A DNA stretch of 64,000 nucleotides, from the NCBI GenBank assembly GCA_030562195.1, contig CM060202.1, positions 15,066,001-15,130,000 of the forward strand, read 5' to 3'. Below the pieces are notes generated by a model. It searched no databases. It worked only from the letters and a program-made list of their open reading frames with translations, and was not told the origin of the DNA. A program made the translations under genes and the position numbers. The stretch is from Nipponacmea schrenckii (lineage: Eukaryota > Mollusca > Gastropoda > Lottiidae). Of this stretch, positions 14,401 through 26,400 are shown one piece after another. Every line of letters begins with the position of its first letter. The stretch's first letter is position 1.

Positions 14401-17400
14401 CCACTGGCCTCATTTCATCCAAGACAGGAATCGAGACGCAAATCGATGTGCCAATATTTAAACAGGCAAATAAAGTAGGTCTGTGCATACCAAGTCAAGC
14501 ATCTCAAGACATAGACCTTCAATCGTTGAATCCATTGCAATATGATAATATATAATCCCAATCGAACAACTACCTTCCCTAAAGCAATGAACTCTATGAA
14601 GACACTTGAATTAAGCGAAACACCATCTGTCAATGCAAATTAATTGTACGTCCCTAAATAGAAGAAAAGTACACTGTTGTTATACCTTAACACAGAGGAG
14701 ATGTCGAAAACTAAATGATGAACTGGTTCACAGGAACTAAAATTTCTTACCTCGCCATAATCGTTGAGCGATATCACTGGGAAATATATTCTTTAACAAC
14801 TCTACATTCTTTCGTTTTTCAATTTCAACTGCTTTTGTGGCTTCTTCTATACTGAGTTTAAGTTGTTCCATTCTTTTCCTTAATCCGTCCTGAAAGTAAT
14901 AAAAGAAACAGATGTGGTGCACATAAATCAGAAAACAAACATAGAATTTAACACGGGGTCATATATTCTGCCTTAGTATATTTCGGATACAGAATCTTCA
15001 TCGGTACTTAAGCTAGGTTTGCGAACTTTCAGTACAGAAACAAGGACAAACATATTCGAAAATGCGAATTCTTTTAACCTAATTTCATTTCAAGAATTAG
15101 AAAAGATTTTCCGGTAAAAGTCAATCATTGGATATGATTGCAGATAATGTGAGCTAAGTTTAAAATGCACAATCATCGTGGGGTAATAACGCCAATGGAT
15201 GTTACAAATGGCTCGATCTACGAATTATGGTTTATTTTTCCTAACACAAACTTATAAAGTCAACTCTGATTGAAGTTTCTGATAGAAGACAGAAGTTAAA
15301 TCTGTAAAAACGATCGAACTATCAAAGATTATAAAACAAGTTTTTTTTCAATGGTAACTTGTATAGTAGATCGAATGATTTCAAGATTCAATTCCAAGCT
15401 TTTCCTGCTTACACAAACGAAAAGTAGAATATTATTCAATGTTCTCTGAAATGCATGAGCCATAAGTGGATATTCATTATTTAATCTAATATGCTACAGC
15501 TTAAAATCCCATTGCTAATTTACAATGCAAAATGTTACAGAAATTTACTCTTTGATTTTATCAGATTATATTATCTTTTACAAGTAAACAATATACCTAA
15601 CATATCTTAGTTTGGAACAAAGGAAAGAATATTTGATAAAAATTGAAGAAGACCTGTTCCAAGCATACGGTAGTAACCCGTTGTAAAATACTTTCCGTTG
15701 CTAATCAACCGATCCAACATCTAAAGAGAAATCAAGCCGAGATTAAGACTGCTAGAATTTCGAGCAACTGGGTTTCCAATGAATGAAAGCAACTGGTAGA
15801 ATCTGGGTGAATTTAAATAAACGCTTGATTTAGCCAAGCTGGCGACACCAATGACTGGGGAACTACGAAATATTATGTCCAGCTTGCACGTATGCTTTAG
15901 AACAACGTCAGTCTGCAGTCAGGATGGTAGGAATCGAAAACGCAATTGATCGTAATCATCGGCCAATTGTTCTACATAAGCGTCCACCAAAGCCAATCAT
16001 ACTATACTAAAGATACGTGTCTTTCATGCATTAGATTAGTTTCCGAATCCAACGCTAAAACTGGGCTAATAAGATAAGAGAATGAGACCAACATCCTATC
16101 ACAAAACATAGACATTTTTCCATGACTAACTAATCTGTGGTTTATTTGATAAAGATCATATCTTCGTGACATGTTATCATTGTTGGGCTATAAACCGGAA
16201 GTGGTATTCTTGGTGAATTAACAGGAAGTGGTATTCTTGGTTAATCTGAGTACAGTAATGTATATAGTATTTGAGAATCTTTACTATTTAAATTTTTTTT
16301 GTAAAGCTAAAGCATGATGGATCACGTAATTGCAATTGCTTCCATTCTTGGTTCCAAAAATAACAGATAATAATTTAATATAAACCTGAGTGTGCCCATA
16401 GAAATTGACGGATTCTTTGACAAGATGATTGATAGCTTCAACTTTTTTGGTTTCTTAATTAAATGAATTGATTAATTTTGCTATTAACAAGTAATAATGT
16501 TTTGTACAGTAATGTCTTCAAGATAAAATAATATTTGTAATGTGGCATATGACAACGGGTTGAGCTAATTGAGACCAGTCAATTTCAACTAGGTTCAAAC
16601 TTTGAAGAGTTAAAAAAAGATTAAAAGTTAATTGAATGACCCCAACAGGTTGTTAAAAATGTGTAATTGTTTATGAAATGATCTGAGGACGCCAACAGGT
16701 TACGAAAATGGTTTATCCAAAGTTTTTGACGCCCTGCCAACAGGTAGCACAATAGTGATGATGTATTGGCTAAGACTAGAAAGTTGTATACCAATCTTGG
16801 GGAAACAATTGCAATTTTTTGTGAAACGCGTGAATACTGTTACTGAGAAAGACAGATGGACGTCCATAGTAAATTAAAAAAAGACTACCAAATGTACCGA
16901 TTGTTTCCTAACAACTTATCTGATAATAGACATTACTATTGTTAATAATGTTTATATTGCATTATGAACCATTTCCGGTCAATACGTTGACGATAAAACA
17001 CACAAATGGAATTGACATTACTTGAGTATATCGGTGTTTGTTGATAAACCTAGAGCCATGTTTTTGTTACTGGCAAATGTTTTGACAGACTTATAAACAT
17101 TGCAAAGCAGTATTGCTATTGATTTGCATATCAGATATAGATAGCGATTCTGTAGATTAGTTTTGTCCATACTGGAGGCCCACTTACGTTTTATTTACAT
17201 GGGCAAATTGGAGATAATCAACATATTATTATGAAATTGTTCATTGTTAAACACAAAAATTTTTGCTCATCTGGGTTCAGTATATGAACATGGATCTAGT
17301 AAAAAAAAAATTACACAAATTTAAATATTCATAAATAATACAGTTTTGGGGAGTTTTCTCCAGTCATTACAATGGCAATTTAATGATAAATTTACGTATT

Positions 17401-20400
17401 TGCTTTCTTTGTCCCAGGTAAAACTGATCTGATTCAATTCGTTTCGCTGTTTATATGCAACAATTAAAGTTATCAAATAAATATTCATGAAGTAAGGTTT
17501 CGGAGAAGAAATGGATTTACTATATGTGCTAGTGTACAGGTGTCTAGCTTGGTACCGATGATCCATTTAAACAAATTCACACAATTCCGGTTGTCGCCAC
17601 CAATTCATTTTTGTGTCCAAGAGCTTGAACTCACATATCAGGGACATAAATAGAAAGAGATTATACAATTAACAATTAAACGTAGAGAGCGAACTCAGTT
17701 AAATATTAGTTTTACTGGTTTAAAATAAGATTTTACTCTTTCCAATCCGCACACTTGTCTAAATTGGTTTTGCCAGAATCCAAATTTTAAATCAAATTTA
17801 CTGCATTTCTAAATGTTTGATTTAGACACAAGTGCGTTAAATGAAAAGATTATTGAAGTCTTGAGGTAAATTTTAAACTAGTTTATGTTTTGAATCGACG
17901 TTGATTACTTGAAATGCAGATGAGATTTATTCTGATTGATTTTAAATTGGAAACTAAGAATTTTTATTTGAAAATTTATCTACTTAATGTCTAGACAGCC
18001 CGGGGAAGCGAAAAGGGTAAAGCTGGTGTTAAATACAAAACAAATTGATTTATGAAGATTTTTTCTGGAATTAATGTGAGTTGAATTGTAGAATGTGCAG
18101 TGTTTCTAGTAAAGTGGCTTTCAAGATCTTAGTCTGATTGTAAGGTGTATTGAAGTAGTTCGAGCTTTTATTCTCTAAGTACCGTATCGGAAAGAGAAGA
18201 GACAGAACTGTCGAGGGCGGAATAAATAATGGAGAAAATAAAGGGATTTTCTCAGATGCTTGAATTAAAGTATTGCTGTCTCGTTTGGCGATGACTTTTG
18301 TTTCTGAGAGTAAAAGATACAAGCGAACATTGTGATATCCTTTCCATGATTACGAAAGTGAATATAAAAATATTAGCTATAATGAAATGTGCAAAAAGAA
18401 TAAGAAAGCCATCTTATTATTCTTAAAATAAACACAAATCAGGAAAATTAGAAAAAAGACCAAAAAGACTAAAAAAAGTAAAAGTAGAAATAAAGTAGGA
18501 AATAAAAAGAAATTAATGAAGCAAGAAACAAAAGGACAGTTTTTAACAAAAAGTTTGCACGAAAGGTTGTACAAGAAAGAGGAAGATGTAAATGTAATGA
18601 AAAACAGATGCAAAGGAAACGAGAACGAAAATTAAAAGAAATCGAAAGAAGAAGAAAATGAAAATCTGAGGGAACAGCTCTCGAGAATTAATTAATTTGT
18701 CCACATGAAATGAAATGAAATTTTAGTACTTAGGAACTAATTCTTAAATCACTACTTATATTAATATGATTCTTGTTGATTTACATCTTTATCCTTTTAA
18801 GACACGTGGAAATCTGATTCTCTTTAAAAGATGGAACCTCTTCAGATGCCAACAAAATCCTCATTTTTTATAGATCATGTCTATACGGCTCTGCAAGAAA
18901 TAAATGTTCTACCTTAGCCCATAAAAGAGATTGTGTTTTGGATTAACTCTAGTCACATTTCAGCGTGCAGAACACTTAAATAGAGTCGGGTTGTCTTCTA
19001 TTTTTAATCCCTATCGAAAATAAGCGATGCTACAAGAAACTATTTTCCTTGAGTAAATTGAGTTATGTTTTTTACGAGATTAAAGTAAAACCAACTAGTT
19101 AGATAATAGGTTATATGAGAAAGTTTGCTTAATAACCTCCCGTGATATAGTTTAATTCTACAGCCAAGTTTCAGGAAGTCTGAGAGTTATTTGAAAGCAA
19201 TACAGTTTAAAGGATGATAATCATGTTAAACTCCCTGTATGGTATTTGAGTGTTTTCAAGAAAAATCTTTACAAAAGACCCGATTGATCAATTATGCTAT
19301 ATCTCTGCCGACTAATCTGGGTCTCCGATTTCGAACTGGATGGAAAATATAAACAAAAGAGCTCGCTCTTACTTGCTACCTTATCATTGTGGCTAATGCA
19401 ACTGTCTTCCAATCTAATCATGCGCAGATTCGGCACACTTCACAATGTCAATGTACATTATTGTTTGTACAGTTTTGACATTAGTTAAGCCAGCAACGGT
19501 GCCACACAATACGGTAATGCCACAGTGTTACAGAATGTCCATTAATTGTACAAAATAGGTGTTCAATTACTATAGCAGAAAAGAATTACATAAACAGCAT
19601 TACTCTTCCTTCCCATCAATTTCAATGTAATGTAAAATGTTGAAACAATTTAGTGAATAGGCTTAAGTTGCAGATTTCTTGGTTAAAAATATCCCCATTA
19701 AATTAGTTGTAAATTATCACGAGGAGAAAAGAGTTGCGTAAACGTTCTAACGTTTCATTTTTTATAAACACTGCCACTACTGACTGACTTCAATATTGTA
19801 CGACTGAAAGCAAGATTAAACTATTCTATTATTTAATGTCACTTTACAACTGCCTGAATAAAGAGCTGTGTAAATACAAAGTATTGACGATATTAAATCT
19901 GTCCGACATCATCGATAATTATACAACCCTATTTTAACCTACTGAATACAATTTTACTCACAATACCCACTGCGTTTTCTTTACATGAATACTACAGAAA
20001 ATAACTCTAAACTCAATGTATACAAGTTCTCACATACTGTTTATAACAGAATAATGGTAGGTACCTCACAAGTACCCACATTTTATACTTGAACATGGTA
20101 CCTCACCGTATACAAGTCTACTCACACCTACTCACTTATAAAAAAGTTACAGATAGGGTATTACAGATTGCAACCTTTCTTCGACTCGCTCCATAAAATT
20201 CTACTCACACATACTACACTTGTACAATCGGGGTAAAATAGAATGCAAACCCACTTTAACTCACTATGTATAAAATCCTACCCACTGTCCTGTCTGCACT
20301 TGAACAGACCGGCTACTACAGAATGTAATCCCTTCTCCGACCCACTCCCGTCTTCGTTAGCACATACGGTGCAAAAGAGTAGGACGATAAACTCCATTCA

Positions 20401-23400
20401 TTTCATTTCATTTTTCCGACCAACCTTTAACAATTGTAAAGACTGGGTAATATAACAGACTGTATTATGCTGTTTACACTTGAATAGCCATGGTATTGCA
20501 GAATGCAACCCTTGCAGTAGAGTAGTATTTTGAGATTAGGAAAAGTAGTTTTATAGGGCCTTTTCTGATGTACATTGACAACAAGTGAAAAAGAGTAAGG
20601 TTGTATTTTGAGCTTCCGGTTGACCAAGATAACGATTTTTATAAGTATTTGTGAGTAGTATTTTATACAGTGTAAGCTTGTATTTTGTGGTACCTAGACA
20701 AACGCGTAGCCCCTTGTAATTGCCTTTTGAAACACACATCATAAAAGGGATAAGTTAAGAAAGTTAGTCGGTTCGTTTATTTGTGACTGGGTTCCACAAA
20801 TTAAGAATTACAGCATTCAATATTATTAATACATTAAGTAAACCAAACAAACCTGAATTAAGAGTTGTTATAAAACCCTGACATTAGTCTGGAGGTCGGT
20901 CTTATTTATTTCAAATTGAAAGATAGCTTGCCAGGCAAGGTAACATACGCCCACTGGCAGCATTGAATTTGAAAAATAAATAGAGCAATAACTCAAAAAA
21001 CATTCACTGAATTAATATTGAAGTTAAAGTTCATGGAAAATTGTCAAATTAGAACTTGACCACCATCTTATCTATTTCAATACTCATTCCAAGTTTCATC
21101 AAATCTATTAAAAAATTGTAGCTTATTTTGCACCCACAAATATTTTTGACGCAATTTTACTAAGTCAAGGGCAATAACCCAAAAACAATTTGTTAAAAAA
21201 AGTCAGAAATTCAAACTTGACTAATGTCTTATCAATTCTGATGCTTACACCAAGTTCCATCAAAATCCTTTGAAAATTCAAGCTTCTTATTGCAACCACA
21301 ATAGAATTTTGACGCAATTTTACTAAGTCAAGGGCAATAACTTAAAACAATTCATTGAAAAACTGTCAAATTCAAACTTGACTGAGGCCTAATCAATTCC
21401 AATGCTCACACTAAAACTAAAATTTTGACAAGATTTTTCAAGGGCAATAACTCAAAAACCGTTCATGCGATGATTTCCACTTTCGAACTTGACCGAGATA
21501 TCATCAATATATACGTGTATACCAAGTTTCATTAAGATCGGATAAAATCTGTAGCCTCTTTGTGGATACAACCCAAATTTGGCACGTTTTTACTAAGTCA
21601 AGGGCAATTACTCAAAAACCGCTCATGCGATTATTTCTATTTTCGAACTTGACCGAGATATCATCAATATATACATGTATACCAAGTTTCATTAAGATCG
21701 AATAAAAACTGTAGCCTCTATTGTGGATACAACCGAAATTTGACACGTTTTTACTAAGTCAAGGGCAATAACTCAAAACCGCTCATGCGATTATTTCTAT
21801 TTTCGAACTTGACCGAGATATCATCAATATATACATGTATACCAAATTTCATTAAGATGGGATAAAAACTGTAGCTTCTATTGTGGATACAAACCAAATT
21901 TGACACGTTTTTACTAAGTCAAGGGCAATAACTCAAAAACCGCTCATGCGATTATTTCTATTTTCGAACTTGACCGAGATATCATCAATATATACATGTA
22001 TACCAAGTTTCATTAATATCGGATAAAAACTGTAACCTCTATTGTGGATACAAACCAAATTTGACGCATTTTTACTAAGTCAAGTGCAATAACTCAAAAA
22101 CCGTTCATGCGATAATTTCCATTTTCGAACTTGACCGAGATATCATCTATATATACATGTATACCAAGTTTCATTAAGATCGGATAAAAACTGTAGCCTC
22201 TATCGTGGATACAACAAATGTGGACGGACCGACGGACCGACGGACGGACAGGGGCGACGGCAATATACGTCCACATTTCCATGTGGGCGTATAAAAACTC
22301 TATCAGTGTCTCTATTGATTTGATAGTTTACCCAAGCGTTTTAAAAGCTAGCCACTGAAATATTTTTAATAGTTTAACATTGTCCAGGTCGTCTTACCTG
22401 GGCTTTAGTTTGTTCACCAACCAATATGACATCTCTGGTAGCATCATGTATAGGTATATCAGAGATATAAATCCCTTTACCAATCAGTTCATCCAATTTC
22501 TCAACGCTTGGAGATCCTAGGTATAATATTGTATTGTTCTCTTGTAAATAAAACATTTGACCCTTTAATTCCATATCCTGAAGCAGAAAAAATAGATCTT
22601 AAATCGTATCTGTATGAAATCGAGAAATTTGGGCAATAGAAATATATGCACACCAAAATGAACTGTTTATAAAAACATGGGTTAAGAAGCACAAGGTATT
22701 TTGGATATACTATTTCAGACATTTATTAACTAAACGTTTCTCTTTATAATGTTGACTGTATAAGCATGTGAAATAAATATCCGAAAAAAAAGCTCCATAT
22801 ATCTTGTACTTTTTCCTCGCTTAAATATTGGGTAGGTCACTTCCTTAGTAAGCCCTTGGTATAATATAACAGTTGCAAATTAATGCAGGATATACATTAC
22901 GGAGTATTGATTCTTCTATTTGACTATGGAATATAACAGTGCTTTTGATGGTTTTGTATAAATCCTAAATCTTTAAGCCGATGGTAAAAAAAAATTGTAC
23001 AAAATTCATTGTCAAATTTAGAATGACTGACATAACTACCAGAGAAATGAAACAACCTGAAATTAATTTTAGCGAACGTCATATGCTTCAACGTTTTCAT
23101 ACCGGATGACATTATCTCTGATTCCTCAGTGACTACTTATCATCTATTGACAACATTCTCTCCTCAAAGGAGGCTCAAAACCTGCTTCTGAAGACGAAGC
23201 CAATACTTTCAAAGCATTCGGAAGACCTGCTTGTGAAGATATGGGTTTTTTCCAAGCATCCCTTTGAAGAAGTAAGTTATATTTCCGAAGCAGATCTGCT
23301 GACAAATTTACCACTAATACTAACTTCCATAACAAAACTAAAGCTTTTCTTACCTGGACAGAATTGGCAGAGCTCAAAGCAGCTGTTTTGGTACGAAGAA

Positions 23401-26400
23401 CAAAGTTAGAGTTGACTCTGGACAAGATGGCCGAGAAACTCATTTTAACATGTGGTCGTAAGATTATGAAATAATTCTGTATATGACTACCATATGTGGG
23501 AACATGGGGACCAATCATTTTTAAAAAGGCTAATCCGAGTTGTATAATGTTCAAGTCTTTGTCAAAAATCATATGAAAAGGAAAGGAATTGCAGAAGGTT
23601 GAAACGCCGATTTTTGATTTGGACGGATCGCTGGAAAGTGTGTCGGATATTGAACATGCGCTACAGTGATTATTATTATTATTAACATACGTTGTAATAT
23701 AGAAGATATGATGTTGTGATGTTTCTGTTAAACTACCAGATACTCGCATTTCAAATTCCAGAGAGAATAACACTTTTGCCACAGATTCTAAAATTCCCGC
23801 CACAAACTCCAGAAGTCTTCTATGCGGAGAATAGTAATGAATTTGTATTTTGTTCTTGTCAAATTCACAACGGAAAGATGGTGTATGGACGCCTTCAAAT
23901 TTGGGAGAAGATTTTAAGAGTGTCTGTAATCCATCCAAATTACTGAACAATTCGATCATATTACTTCCTAACATCCGTAAACATTTTCCATATTCTTCTT
24001 CTACCAGCTTAAAATACTCCCTTCCTAGTGTGCGCAAAAAATTGTCGATGTTGGTTTCTGAAAAAGGAGATGACAATATATTGAATCACATCAAAGGCAA
24101 TAAATCAAGTTAAATATTTTTCGAATTTTAAGATTCTGAATTAAGTGCATCCTTTGATGATAATAAGTTCATACTTCATCAAGTACTTTCATAATTGCTT
24201 ACGAGTAATGCTGTGAACATTTAGCGTCACATGTAAAGAATACTTACTTTGTATTTCAGCACAGGCAGAAATAAGGGTGATTAAGTCTTCTTCACCCATA
24301 GTTCGATGACGTAAACCCGAATCATTGAAGGAGAGAGTAAATGTGTCGGTGGGGAAGGAAGGGAATTTTCTGAAAAAAAATAGACAAGTGTTGTGGATAT
24401 GTGATTTAAAACGAGACAAAAACGTTTTCCAGTATCGTCGCCGGTTAATAATCTTAAAAGTGGCTTTTGATTAAAAAAAAAATAAAATTCGGTACAGTCG
24501 AAAAGGCAACTTGACCAGATGTTCACGTCTTTAACCTAAAATACCAATGTTGTTACATGTATCAAGTTTGTATTTCTAATTGGAAAGAAGATTAGGAATG
24601 TCCATGCTCGTAACAGGGTGATTACTCATTCTATGGAATTTTGATCGTCTGTTTTGGACACGAGGACACTTGAGATTTATTAAAATTTGAAGAAAGTATT
24701 ACAGGTGCACAATTGTTTGAATCAAGTAAAAATCAATTTCACCCCAGAACACAATGTACAAGGCGCTATTCCATTATTCTTCAAATGTTACCTATTCTTG
24801 ATGTGAAATTATAAAATTGATTAAAACTAAGCTGGTCGTGAGAATTGTTTTGTAGGGTCAGAAATATTACCAAGTATTTTGCTTATCTTGAATGCTTATT
24901 ATGACGTAGCAACGGCGGTGCCAATTTATCGATGAGGAAGTAGATCCCTTTCTATTACATTGCCAACCCAAAAACCGTATCAGACGTTGTACCTTGTCTC
25001 TTTCCACTCTTTCTGCCATAAAAAAAAATCTGATTAGCAATTAAGTCAGTATTTACCTTAATTCAGCAAGTTCAGCTTTGGTAAGACATTCTTGTATAGA
25101 TCTGTATATAAAACCCTCCTGAAAATACACAAAAAGGCATATGTCAAATTCAGTAAATAATTACCAATATGTATCTATATTCATACGTACCATAATATCA
25201 TACCCTTAAATACAATATCATATCATTTCAGAATCGCAAACAGGTTAGTTTTATGATAGGTATAACCTGCTTGGATGATTATGGAATTGTAAGTAATCGA
25301 GTAGAAAGACAAACCATTGTAAATGTACCGTTAAGGGTTTTAACTGATATAGAGATGTAAGCATTTGTATTCATGAAATTTTAATTCCAAAATTGTTAAT
25401 TGTCATGTTTTTACAGAGGAATAATTAAACGCGATATATAATTTAATATCATGGAAAGGAAAGCTTATCTTTGAAGATATTTTACAGCTCTACGTGACGT
25501 TCTCAAATTGTTACAAAGTCTAAAAGGAAGGCAGTGTGAAAAATAATGCAAACAGGTTTTTATATAATGCGATCTTTTCATCAAAGAGTAGAATGAATTG
25601 AATAAAAGAAACTAAATTAAACTTTAACTTGCATGGTCTGTGGGACATCCTTATACATGAGTATCAGTACACAACTTTTAACTGAAGAAAACCATCATTA
25701 ATAATTTACATAACTCCTTGCATTCCAATATATTATATCATAGTTTTACGACGATGAAAAAAAAATAAATAACGTAAAATATTAAATAAATTTTCCATGA
25801 GTAAATAAAAAATTCCATTTATGTTAAAAGGAAGCAAACAGATTAGAAAACGAAGGGATGTTTATTAAAGCATGCTTTTTCTTTGGTATGCTTTCATCAT
25901 TTTGACTTTCATTCAATAGAGAACACAATAACCCTGTCATTCTTCCCCAAAATTAATGTTTTTTCTTCAAAGAAAAATGTGATAACCAACAAAAGTTTTT
26001 TGTCTTTTTGTTCTGTTTTGTTCGTGGCAATATTTCATAAAATACGTTCATTCTGAGAATACACACCAAGTTGTGGTTGTGATTCAGCCGAGGTGGACTC
26101 CTATCAATTGACGATTCCAAATATTAAATTGACTGGAAGAACCTAATCTCGCTAGAAAGTACATGAGCGACAGGCGGCTCTGCAAATTTTTAAAACATGT
26201 CTCAGAAATCGACGAAATTCCAAAGGCTGCTTTAACATATCAAAGTACGATTGTGGGATTTGTATTTGTCTTAGATCTACCAGCATTAAGAATAGTTTTT
26301 CTTCGCACCGATTTCAATTTAAATAGACTTATTGTCTACTCTAGCATTTTGTTTCCACGCTTTTAACGAGGATAATAAATCTTGTGACAGCATTTTGCTA

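Larger units (their letters stand above)
14890..22397 (-). other. Intron 5
   Basis: 7.5-kb intron. It contains a 27-bp tandem duplication at 16,197-16,250, three spaced copies of a gccaacaggt phrase at 16,640-16,750, a strand-biased polypurine tract at 18,391-18,660, a degenerate tandem block at 19,930-20,530 with a SINE tail in it, and the ~160-bp-unit element at 20,945-22,292. Confidence 0.85.
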
